This document shows positions 39,600 to 46,899 of a DNA stretch of 64,000 nt, piece after piece. Source of the DNA: Methylorubrum rhodinum (GTDB lineage: Bacteria; Pseudomonadota; Alphaproteobacteria; Rhizobiales; Beijerinckiaceae); the NCBI RefSeq assembly GCF_014199935.1, contig NZ_JACHOP010000010.1:1-64000 (forward strand), given 5' to 3'. Position numbers and translations under genes: made by a program. The first letter of the stretch is position 1, and the number at the start of each line of letters is the position of its first letter. The notes beneath the pieces were generated by a model that made no database searches, was not told where the DNA came from, and saw only the letters and a list, made by a program, of their open reading frames with translations.

Positions 39600-40316
39600 A
39601 TGAGTGCGCGTCATTCAGATCGCCCCACCACCGTCTGCCACATGACCACCTCGGTCGACGGGCGCATCAAGGTGCGGCGCTGGACGACGGTCGACGCGGA
39701 TTCCCATTACGAGGCGATCCACGAAAAACTCGGCGGCGATGCCTGGATGTGCGGGCGCATCACCATGCAGGGCTACGCCGACAGCGCCGAGCCGCTGCCC
39801 GAGATCCCCGGAGAGGAGCCGGTCTCGCGCGAGGACCACGTGGCCCGCAGGGACGCCCTCGGCTACGCCGTGGCGCTCGATGCCCGCGGCGCGATGGATT
39901 GGGGCGCGCGCAACGACATCACCGGCGATCACGTCGTCGTGGTGACGACGGGGCAGGTCTCCGACGACCGCCTGCGCCGTCTCAGGGCCGGGGGCCAGTC
40001 CTACATCATCGCGGGCGAGCGCGAGGTCGATTTCAGTCTGGCGCTGCGCAAGCTCAAGGCGCTGTTCGGCATCGAGCGGCTGCTGATCGAGGGCGGCGGG
40101 CGCATCAACGGCTCGCTGCTCAAGGCCGGGCTGATCGACGAGTTGAGCCTGCTGCTCGCGCCCGCCGTCGACGGCGTGGCCGGCACGCCGGCGCTGTTCG
40201 ACTTCGACGGCGAGGAGGCCGACTCGATGGGTTCGCGCCTGCGCCTGACCCGCACCGCCTGCGAGCCCTTCGACGACGGCACCGTCTGGCTCCGCTACCG
40301 CGTCGAACCGGCCTGA
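39600..40316 (+). CDS. RibD C-terminal/dihydrofolate reductase-like protein
   Basis: A 238-residue NADPH-dependent reductase of the RibD_C family. The start HMTTSVDGRIKVRRW and the cofactor-binding GIERLLIEGGGRINGSLLKA are characteristic. It is not fused to a deaminase domain, so a role in riboflavin synthesis is not certain; stand-alone members are often of unknown substrate. ATG 39600 was chosen as the first in frame. Confidence 0.85.
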   Translation: MSARHSDRPTTVCHMTTSVDGRIKVRRWTTVDADSHYEAIHEKLGGDAWMCGRITMQGYADSAEPLPEIPGEEPVSREDHVARRDALGYAVALDARGAMDWGARNDITGDHVVVVTTGQVSDDRLRRLRAGGQSYIIAGEREVDFSLALRKLKALFGIERLLIEGGGRINGSLLKAGLIDELSLLLAPAVDGVAGTPALFDFDGEEADSMGSRLRLTRTACEPFDDGTVWLRYRVEPA

Positions 40317-40442
40317 ATCCGGATATCCGAAGGGATCCCATCCCCGGTCGTGTCCCAGGCGATGGTGTCGCCGAGGGGGGCATCGGCGTTTGCCGGGCGG
40401 GGTCGGGTTGCGACAGCCCGCCCCGAACCCGAGAGACCTCCG

Positions 40443-40870
40443 ATGACCGACGCGATGATGGCCCTGCGCGGGACCCCATCGTGGCAGGCCACGATGGGGT
40501 CCCGCCGATGGAGAAGAGCGCCGACGCCGACCGGCTCCTGCTGCGCGAGATGCTCGGCTTTGCGGCCGAGCGGTTAGGGAGAGGGAGGTGGGCGGCCTGA
40601 CCGGGGCGGCCCACGGCGAGAAGAGCCCGGAGTGTCCGGTCCGGCGCAACCGCTACCGTGACCGGGACCGGCAGACGCGGGCCGGCACGGTCGAGCGGCA
40701 TCCCGAAATTGCGCAAGGGCACCTACTTCCCCGGCTTCCTGGAGGCGCGGCGGATGGCCGAGCCCTTCGACAGGATCAGGGTGAGGGGCGAATGGCCGTA
40801 TCTCCGGATCGATGCGACCTCCATGACGGTGCGGGACGCCGGCCGCATCGTCTCTGTGGCGGGGCGATCG
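40443..40870 (+). pseudogene. Decayed IS256-family transposase remnant
   Basis: Pieces of one transposase occur in order in different frames: MTDAMMALR (40443), EKSADADRLLLREMLGFAAERL (from 40507, split here for length), GLTGAAHGEKSPECPVRRN, YRDRDRQTRAGTVE, then after a 2-base loss IPKLRKGTYFPGFLEARRMAE, then after an internal deletion GEWPYLRIDATSM and DAGRIVSVA. The full-length family is about 400 residues, so the C-terminal two thirds, with the later catalytic acids, are gone. A 34-base palindrome interrupts it at 40470-40503. No terminal inverted repeats are evident. The rest to 41015 shows no gene. Confidence 0.85.
40470..40503. repeat. Perfect 16-base hairpin inserted in the transposase remnant
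   Basis: Arms gggaccccatcgtggc (40470-40485) and gccacgatggggtccc (40488-40503) are perfect complements around 2 bases. The insertion replaces the codons expected between MTDAMMALR and EKSADAD. A similar but unrelated perfect hairpin is at 2551-2577. Confidence 0.92.
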
Positions 40871-41015
40871 GGCCGGCTCGACGCGATGGCGGTTCCGCGC
40901 AACCACCACAGCGTTGCCGTGCTGATGACGGCCGGCCGGAGGAGGGCGATGCGCCGATGGCGACGGCACCGATCACCCGGACCTGCGGATCGTCACCCCG
41001 CCCGACCTGATCGTA

Positions 41016-42362
41016 TCAGGCCCGTAGCCGGTTCATCGCGGCGGCCAGCGCGTAGGTCGCCCGGTCGCGTGCGAATTCCAGATTGATCTTGGCGATGCGC
41101 GCCTCGGCGAGCTCGGCGACCGTGTTGAGCACGTCGACGGTGGTCATCGAGCCGAGACGCAGCTCCATCTGCCGGCCCTGCACGGCGCGGGCGATCTTGC
41201 GCACGCGCTGCTCGGCCTGCGCCACCTGCTGGATCGTCGAGCGGCGCTGGTGGAAGGCGGCGGTGGCCTGGGCGAGCAGCGCGCGCTCCAGGTCGAGCGC
41301 CTCGTAGTCCTTCTGGCGTGCGACGGCGTGCTCCCGGGACAGGTTCGAGAACGCGCCCGGCTGGTAGATCGGGATCAGGGCCTGGAGCAGCGTGGTCGTG
41401 TCCTGGACCTTGTAGGGCGTGTTGGAGACGATGCCCCGCCGCGCGTGGGTGAAGACGAGGTTGAGTTGCGGCGAGAACTGGGAATAGGCGGCGCGCGCCG
41501 TGTAGGCGGCCGCGTCGGCGGACAGGCGAGCGGCGGCGAGCCTGCCATTGCTGTCGAGCAGGATCCCGCGCAGCTCCTCGGCCGAGTTCGGCAGGAGGGC
41601 GTTGGGCACCTGCGGGAGCTGACTTGGATTGGCTCCCGCGCCCGCAAGGCGCGCCAACTCGATCTCGGCGGTCGCGAGGTTCGCCCGGGCCTGTTCGAGC
41701 GCGCTCTCCGCCGCCGTGACCCGGGATTCGGCCAGCGCGGCCTCCGCGTTGGTGGCGTCGTGCACCTCGCGGCGGACGGCGACGCTGCGAGAGACCTTCC
41801 GCACGTCGGCGAGCCCCGCCTCGCGCAGCCGCACGATGGCCCGATCGCGCAGCACGGCGAGATAGGCGCTCGCGGTGTCGAGGAGGATCTGCTGGGCCTT
41901 GTCGTTCTGGAGGCCCCGGCCCGCGGCCACCGCGCTGCGGGCCGCCTGCATGTCGTTGAAGCGCCGCAGCCCGTCGAAGAGGGGCATGGTGAGGAGGAAG
42001 CCCTCCTCGTTCGCCTGCCGCCGCGGGACGGTGTCGAGCGCGCTCGGGGCGAGGGGATCGGTGAAGATGTCGGGGGTGTAGGTGATCTTGCTGTCCAGCC
42101 GGCGGCTCACGGCATAGCCGACCGTCGGCAGGAAGGCCTCGTAGCTGCCCCGCAGCTGCGCCTCCACGCCGGCCTGCCGCTCGTCGTCGGCCTTGCGATC
42201 GAAACTGGAGCGCAGGGCCATGCCCATCACGGACTCGATCGACTCGGCCCGCGGCCGGGCCGTGCCCGTCCCGAGCAGGACCGCGCCGATCAGGAGCGTC
42301 GCGCCCGTCCGCCACGCGGATCGGCACGCACCGCTTCCCTGATCCGTGGACGCCGTCGCCAT
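41016..42362 (-). CDS. TolC-family outer membrane channel protein
   Basis: A 448-residue outer-membrane efflux/secretion channel. A signal-like region precedes ARPRAESIESVMGMAL. The two long helical repeats of the family are visible, with ANEEGFLLTMPLFDGLRRF and LLQALIPIYQPGAFSNLS as the paired strand segments. ATG 42362 was chosen as the first ATG. It lies 141 bases after the hydrolase gene on the same strand as the acyl operon. Since an HlyD adaptor and ABC exporter are on the other side, it probably completes their type I export complex. Confidence 0.9.
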   Translation of the reverse strand: MATASTDQGSGACRSAWRTGATLLIGAVLLGTGTARPRAESIESVMGMALRSSFDRKADDERQAGVEAQLRGSYEAFLPTVGYAVSRRLDSKITYTPDIFTDPLAPSALDTVPRRQANEEGFLLTMPLFDGLRRFNDMQAARSAVAAGRGLQNDKAQQILLDTASAYLAVLRDRAIVRLREAGLADVRKVSRSVAVRREVHDATNAEAALAESRVTAAESALEQARANLATAEIELARLAGAGANPSQLPQVPNALLPNSAEELRGILLDSNGRLAAARLSADAAAYTARAAYSQFSPQLNLVFTHARRGIVSNTPYKVQDTTTLLQALIPIYQPGAFSNLSREHAVARQKDYEALDLERALLAQATAAFHQRRSTIQQVAQAEQRVRKIARAVQGRQMELRLGSMTTVDVLNTVAELAEARIAKINLEFARDRATYALAAAMNRLRA

Positions 42363-42503
42363 GTGGAGAGTCTTGCCCGCTCACGCCCCCGGCGCGCCCG
42401 GCTCCATCAAAGGCCAGTCATGGTTAATCGGCCGTGAAGGAAGAAGGACTGGACTTGGCCTCCGCCTCGACTGGTCGAATCGCTCTCCCGCCGCGGCGCG
42501 ACC

Positions 42504-43337
42504 TCAAGGTTGCGGCGCGGCCCTCGCCGCGTCACGCTCCGGCAGGGCGGCGAGCCACGCTTCGAGCCGCGCCGCGGCGCCCGGGTCGTCGAGGACGCGG
42601 TGCCCGGCCCCCGCCACGGCCGCGAAGGCGACGTTCGGCCCGGCCCCGGCCACGAGGCGCTCGGCGTCCTCGACCGGAATCACCGGATCGTCGCGGCCGT
42701 GCAGAACGAGCATGGGCGCGCGCACCCGCGCGAGGTCGGCGGCCACGTCGAAGGGATCGCGCATTCCCGAGGAGACCGGGAACATCCAGTAGCGCCGTGC
42801 CGCGATCTCGCGGATCGAGCGGTAGGCGCCCGCGAGCACGACCCCGCCGACCGGGCGCTCCGCGGCGAGCCGCAGGGCCAGGCCCGAGCCGAGGGACTCG
42901 CCCAGCACCACGATGTCCCGCGGGGCGAAGCCGGCCTCGGTCGCGTGGCGGTAGGCGGCCTCGGCGTCGCGGGTGAGCCCGGCCTCGGAGGGCGCGCCCG
43001 TCGAGCCCCCGAAGCCGCGGTAGTCGATCGCCAGCACCGCGCCGTGGGCGGCGAGTTCGCCCACCCGCGGGGCGCGGTCGGCCAGCGACCCGCCGGTGCC
43101 GTGCAGGTACAGGATCAGCCGCCGCCGCTCGCTCGGGACAAACCACGCGACGAGGCTCACCCCCGCCTCGGCGGCGATGGATCGCACCCGCGCACCGGGC
43201 AGGCCGAGCGCCTCCGGCGGCAGGGCGCGGGGATCGGGATCGAACAGGAGCGGGCGCTGGGCGAGGTACAGGGCCGCCGCCGCCGCCCCGTAGAGGGCGG
43301 CGAGGAGACCGAGCCCAGCGGCGAGCGCCCGGATCAC
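42504..43337 (-). CDS. Membrane-anchored alpha/beta hydrolase
   Basis: A 277-residue hydrolase with an N-terminal membrane helix (about residues 3-27). The nucleophile elbow is GESLG (Ser148), the oxyanion loop LYLHGTGGS near 77-85, and the later acid and His in HGRDDPVIPVEDAERL and GAGHRVLDDP. The GTG at 43337 overlaps the MaoC stop as GTGA, which fixes the start. A thioesterase or acyl-releasing function is suggested by the neighbours, but this is inference; it could also be a self-protection enzyme. Confidence 0.85.
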   Translation of the reverse strand: MIRALAAGLGLLAALYGAAAAALYLAQRPLLFDPDPRALPPEALGLPGARVRSIAAEAGVSLVAWFVPSERRRLILYLHGTGGSLADRAPRVGELAAHGAVLAIDYRGFGGSTGAPSEAGLTRDAEAAYRHATEAGFAPRDIVVLGESLGSGLALRLAAERPVGGVVLAGAYRSIREIAARRYWMFPVSSGMRDPFDVAADLARVRAPMLVLHGRDDPVIPVEDAERLVAGAGPNVAFAAVAGAGHRVLDDPGAAARLEAWLAALPERDAARAAPQP

Positions 43338-43924
43338 GCCGAGCGCGTCGGCGGCGGGCCGTCGGGCTCGGCGAGCACCAGCATCAGGGTCAGTTCGGCC
43401 CTCAGCACCGGCCGCACCGCCTCGCCAGCCTCGGCCTCCGAGTCGGCCTTCAAGTCTGCGTTCGAGTCGGTTTCCACGCAGGCCGAGAGCCGAAGTGCCA
43501 CCTTGCCCTCGGGCAGGGCGCTCACCCCGTCGAGCACGAAGACGCCTCGCAGGCGCGTCCCGCAACGGACGGGCGCGAGGAAGCGCACCCGGTCGGCGCC
43601 GAGGTTGAGCGCCGCCCGCACGCAGGGATGCGCGGGCAGGATCTCGCCCGCGGCGGCGCCCAGCAGCGACAGGGTCAGGTAGCCGTGCGCCACCGTCCCG
43701 CCGAACGGCGTCTCGGCGGCGGCGCGCACGGGATCGACGTGGACGAACTGGCGGTCGCCCGTGGCGTCGGCGAAGCGGTCGATCCGCGCCTGATCGACGA
43801 GGGTCCAGGCGGAGACGCCGATGCGCGTGCCGATCCGCTCGCGCAGGCCGGCCAGGAAGGCCGCCGGATCGTCGCGCGGGGGGACGGCGGACCGGACGGG
43901 GGCGAGGGCGGGGGATGCAGTCAC
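43334..43924 (-). CDS. MaoC-family (R)-specific hydratase/dehydratase
   Basis: A 196-residue hot-dog fold protein. The hydratase motif is clear in RFADATGDRQFVHVDP followed by PFGGTVAHGYLTLSLL, with catalytic Asp and His. The last 40 residues are acidic and Pro-rich. GTG 43924 was chosen as the only suitable start. It lies 14 bases after the ketoacyl synthase and would supply the dehydration step between the ACP-bound 3-hydroxy and enoyl intermediates. No ketoreductase or enoyl reductase is in the operon. Confidence 0.9.
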   Translation of the reverse strand: MTASPALAPVRSAVPPRDDPAAFLAGLRERIGTRIGVSAWTLVDQARIDRFADATGDRQFVHVDPVRAAAETPFGGTVAHGYLTLSLLGAAAGEILPAHPCVRAALNLGADRVRFLAPVRCGTRLRGVFVLDGVSALPEGKVALRLSACVETDSNADLKADSEAEAGEAVRPVLRAELTLMLVLAEPDGPPPTRSA

Positions 43925-43938
43925 GGCGGGCCGCCTCC

Positions 43939-45132
43939 TCAGATCCGCCGCAGGACGAGGCTGGCGTTCAGTCCCCCGAAGGCGAAGGAGTTCGACATGG
44001 CCGCCGGGATCGGCATCGCCCTGGCGGTCAGCGGGATCGCGTCGATGTCGAGTTCGGTATCGGGGTCGTTCAGGTGGGCGGTCGGCGGGGCGAGCCCACG
44101 TCGCATGGCCAGCACGGTCGCCACCGCTTCCAGGCCGCCCGCCGCGCCGAGCGCGTGGCCGGTGGCGCCCTTGGTGGAGGAGGTCGGCGGAAGCGCGCCC
44201 GCGCCGAACACCGCGCGCATCGCCCGCACCTCGGTCAGGTCGTTGGCGCGGGTGCCCGTGCCGTGCGCGTTCACGTAGGCGATCTCGGCGGGCGAGAGGC
44301 CGGCGTCCTCGAGCGCCGCCCGCATCGCCCGTGCCATGCCCTCGGCGGTCGGCGCGACGATGTCGCCCGCGTCCGCCCCGGAGCCGAAGCCGGCCAGCGC
44401 CACCTCGGGGCGCAGGCCGCGGGCCCGCGCATGCGCCTCGCGCTCCAGCACCAGCACCCCGGCGCCTTCCGAGACGACCAGCCCGTCCCGGTCGCGGGAG
44501 AACGGCCGGCAGCCCGTGCGGCTCATGATCTTCATGGCGTTCCAGGCCATCAGGGTGCCCCGCGACAGCGGCGCCTCGGTCCCGCCGGTGATCGCCACGT
44601 CGACGAGGCCGCCGCGCACGAGCCCCGCCGCCACGCCGATCGCGTGGGTGGCCGAGGCGCAGGCGCTCGCCACCACGAAGCACGGCCCTCGCGCCCCGAA
44701 GGCGATGGAGACCCAACTCGCCGAGGAACTGCCCATCGCCCGCACGATCGAGAAGGGGTGGGGGCGCTTGGTCTCGACGAACAGCCGCTCGTACTGCGTG
44801 TCGAGGCTGGTGAGCCCGCCGCCGCCGTTGCCGAGCACCACCGCGACCCGCTCGGGCGCGACCGAGCCCGGCACGAGGCCGGCCTCGGTCAGGGCTTGGC
44901 GCGCCGCGGCCACCGCCAACACCGCGTTGCGGTCGCAGGCGGCCGGGACCGGGATCGGCAGGTCCGCGAAGGCCTCGCCCTCCTCGACCTCGCCGCAGAT
45001 CACCCCCGATCCGGGCAGGGCCCGGGCCGGGGCGAAGGCGGAGCGGCCCGCCGTCAGGTTCGCCCAGAACGTCTCGACGTCGAGGGCGCCTGGGGCTGCG
45101 ACCCCGAGTCCGGAGACGACGACGGCGCTCAC
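43939..45132 (-). CDS. Beta-ketoacyl-ACP synthase, FabF/NodE-like
   Basis: A 397-residue condensing enzyme. The Cys-His-His triad is complete: Cys158 in VVASACASATHA, His in YVNAHGTGTRAND and His in KGATGHALGAAGG. The GTG at 45132 overlaps the ACP stop as GTGA. A dedicated ACP plus KS pair is reminiscent of nodF/nodE, which make special acyl chains for Nod factors; here it is paired with MaoC and lies next to a peptide export system. Confidence 0.93.
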   Translation of the reverse strand: MSAVVVSGLGVAAPGALDVETFWANLTAGRSAFAPARALPGSGVICGEVEEGEAFADLPIPVPAACDRNAVLAVAAARQALTEAGLVPGSVAPERVAVVLGNGGGGLTSLDTQYERLFVETKRPHPFSIVRAMGSSSASWVSIAFGARGPCFVVASACASATHAIGVAAGLVRGGLVDVAITGGTEAPLSRGTLMAWNAMKIMSRTGCRPFSRDRDGLVVSEGAGVLVLEREAHARARGLRPEVALAGFGSGADAGDIVAPTAEGMARAMRAALEDAGLSPAEIAYVNAHGTGTRANDLTEVRAMRAVFGAGALPPTSSTKGATGHALGAAGGLEAVATVLAMRRGLAPPTAHLNDPDTELDIDAIPLTARAMPIPAAMSNSFAFGGLNASLVLRRI

Positions 45133-45437
45133 GCGGCCCGCGCCTTTGAGGCCAGCGCCGCGCGGATCATCCCGACGACCTCGCCGAAGGTGATCTCGCC
45201 CGCCGGCTTCGTGTTGGCGTTGAAGTTGATCTCGACGCCGAAGCGGTCCTCGATCTCGAACACGATCTCGACGAGGTCGAGGGAGTCGATCTGCGCTTCG
45301 TCCATGGTGGTCTGCGCGGTCCAGGCCGCGTCCGGGCTCTTCAGGTATTTGCGCACGATCGTGAACAGACCGCCCTCCACGTCCTCTTCATTGGCGGCGG
45401 CGGACGGGCGGTCGATGGCAGTGCTGGCGGCGGACAT
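45129..45437 (-). CDS. Dedicated acyl carrier protein
   Basis: A 102-residue acyl carrier protein, first gene of the leftward operon. The phosphopantetheine site is Ser52 in AQIDSLDLVEIVFEIED. The N-terminal 20 residues are an extension not found in AcpP, so it is a specialised ACP. It should carry the chain extended by the ketoacyl synthase, and perhaps donate it to the LpxL-like acyltransferase encoded divergently. Confidence 0.93.
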   Translation of the reverse strand: MSAASTAIDRPSAAANEEDVEGGLFTIVRKYLKSPDAAWTAQTTMDEAQIDSLDLVEIVFEIEDRFGVEINFNANTKPAGEITFGEVVGMIRAALASKARAA

Positions 45438-45695
45438 GACGGCTCCTCGGCGGATCTTCGGTCGATACCCGAGCGAGTGTCATAAATGGAACGTGTGCGT
45501 GCAAGCAATTTATCAGTCATTAAGCAGTTTGTGTTCAGGATGGTAAACGTGCATTTCTGAGTAATGGCTTGAAATTGAGTCTACGCAGTCCGCATCAGTT
45601 GCTGGATACCTCTCGTAAACCTAGCTTTGTCCCGTGGCCAGCGAAGGGCCGCCCGGCGAGGCAGGAGCCGAGCCGGACTTCCACGGAGGCATCTG
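45438..45695. promoter_or_regulatory. Low-GC divergent control region of the peptide/acyl cluster
   Basis: A 258-base gap between the divergent ACP and peptide genes. Positions 45481-45600 have 50 G+C of 120 (42%), against about 70% around it, so it probably holds both promoters. I could not settle on specific -35/-10 or operator sequences. The peptide gene has a strong ribosome site, GGAGG at 45685-45689, six bases before its ATG. Confidence 0.7.
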
Positions 45696-45824
45696 ATGAA
45701 GAAGCTCGACCTCTCGACCCTCTCGACCGTGTCCGGCGGCACCGACAAGGGCCACGGCCACGACAAGGGCTACGACAAGGGCCACGACAAGGGTCACGGC
45801 CACAAGGGCAAAGACAAGTCCTGA
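45696..45824 (+). CDS. Double-glycine leader peptide with Asp/Lys/Gly/His-only core (candidate exported peptide precursor)
   Basis: A 42-residue peptide. Residues 1-15 (MKKLDLSTLSTVSGG) match a bacteriocin-type leader ending in Gly-Gly, the site cut by C39 peptidases; such an exporter is encoded three genes downstream. The predicted 27-residue core, residues 16-42, has 7 Lys, 7 Gly, 5 His and 5 Asp, and only Thr, Tyr and Ser otherwise. It is built on DKGH-like tandem units and lacks hydrophobic residues, unlike ordinary bacteriocins. Metal binding by His/Asp is likely. Lysines could be acylated by the neighbouring acyl enzymes. Function (microcin, signal, metallophore) is unknown. Confidence 0.8.
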   Translation: MKKLDLSTLSTVSGGTDKGHGHDKGYDKGHDKGHGHKGKDKS

Positions 45825-45831
45825 GTCCAGG

Positions 45832-45872
45832 CGGGCCTGAGGCCCGTCGAGCGCTGCGAGCCGATCGCAGCG
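45832..45872 (+). terminator. Two hairpins after the peptide gene (possible partial terminator)
   Basis: First hairpin: cgggcc/ggcccg (45832-45846). Second: cgctgcga/tcgcagcg (45852-45872), followed by only ttcg. They lie in the 157-base gap before the acyltransferase. Without a T run they probably protect or attenuate transcripts, which would give more peptide mRNA than exporter mRNA, a common arrangement in peptide operons. Confidence 0.55.
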
Positions 45873-45981
45873 TTCGCCCCGATCTGAGTTGGGCGTGGGC
45901 GAGGGGGGTTCCGGGCTTCCGAGGGTCTCCCTCGCTCTCCCCGGTGTCGTCCCCGAACCGGCCTGCGCCGCCCGTGGCGCC

Positions 45982-46899
45982 ATGATCGAGATCAGCCGAT
46001 CCGACGCCTTCGTCGCCGGCCTGCCCCTGCGGATACGCCGTGGCCTCCTGCGCGCGTCCTGGCGGGCGCGCCGCCTGTCGCGAACGCCGCCGGGCTTCGG
46101 ACTCGCGCCCGTCTTCGAATCGCTCCTGCGTGTTCCGCGCGCGGAGGCCGCCCGCCTCGACGGCGAGGCGGTCTACGCGGACCGGCTCCAGGAACTGGAG
46201 TGGCTCGCCCTGCTCAACCGCCCGCACCGCGACATCGCCGCGGACCTGCGCCGGCTGCGGGTCGCCGGGCGCGCCCTGTTCGAGCGCGCCGCCACGGGCG
46301 GCAAGCCCGTGATCCTCGCGCCCATCCACATGGGCTGCTTCGTCCTGCCGCTGGCCGGGCTGATCCACAACACCTTCCGCGGCCGGCGCATGCTGATCCT
46401 GCGGGCGCGCGAGGATCATCCGCTCGAGACGCGGGTGATGGAGCGGATCAACGAGGCGGGCGTCGAGATGCGCTTCCTCAATGTGCGCGACAAGCAGGAC
46501 TATATCGACGCGATCCGCTTCGCCCGGACCGGCTCGGTGATCGTCTCCTTCCTCGACCTGCCCGCGAGCTACGGTGTGGCCGCGGACACGACCCTGTTCG
46601 GACGCCCGGTGCGGCTGGGCCTCGGCATCGACGGCCTCGCCCGGCTGACCGAGGGAACGGTGATCCCGCTCTCGGTGACCTCGGGCGTGGCGGGCGACGA
46701 ACTCCACGCCAGCGAGCCGTTCGAGGTGGCCGACAACGCCCCCGAGACCCGGCGCGGGGTGGTGGACCGCGTGCGCCGCCACATCGAGGCCTCGGTGCTG
46801 CGCGCGCCCGAGCAATGGGCGATGTGGCCACGCCTCGACGAGTTCCTGGTCGACGACGCCCCCACGTCCGTGCCCCCCGCGCAGGGAGCCGCCGCATGA
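45982..46899 (+). CDS. LpxL/HtrB-like lysophospholipid-type acyltransferase
   Basis: A 305-residue protein of the lipid A acyltransferase-like family. The putative active segment VILAPIHMGCFVLPLAG has His116, but the acidic residue of the family's HX4(D/E) motif is replaced by Val121. Other conserved blocks are LILRAREDHPLETRVMERIN and IVSFLDLPASYG, and there is no clear N-terminal membrane anchor. ATG 45982 was chosen from context. The stop overlaps the HlyD start as ATGA. Given the ACP and ketoacyl synthase opposite, it may transfer a special acyl chain, possibly to the peptide. Altered motif and missing anchor leave catalysis open. Confidence 0.75.
   Translation: MIEISRSDAFVAGLPLRIRRGLLRASWRARRLSRTPPGFGLAPVFESLLRVPRAEAARLDGEAVYADRLQELEWLALLNRPHRDIAADLRRLRVAGRALFERAATGGKPVILAPIHMGCFVLPLAGLIHNTFRGRRMLILRAREDHPLETRVMERINEAGVEMRFLNVRDKQDYIDAIRFARTGSVIVSFLDLPASYGVAADTTLFGRPVRLGLGIDGLARLTEGTVIPLSVTSGVAGDELHASEPFEVADNAPETRRGVVDRVRRHIEASVLRAPEQWAMWPRLDEFLVDDAPTSVPPAQGAAA

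Noticed and set aside
42424..42438. CtrA-like TTAA-N7-TGAA upstream of the TolC gene
   Set aside because: One mismatch, and about one such site per window is expected by chance; there is no functional reason to link TolC to CtrA.
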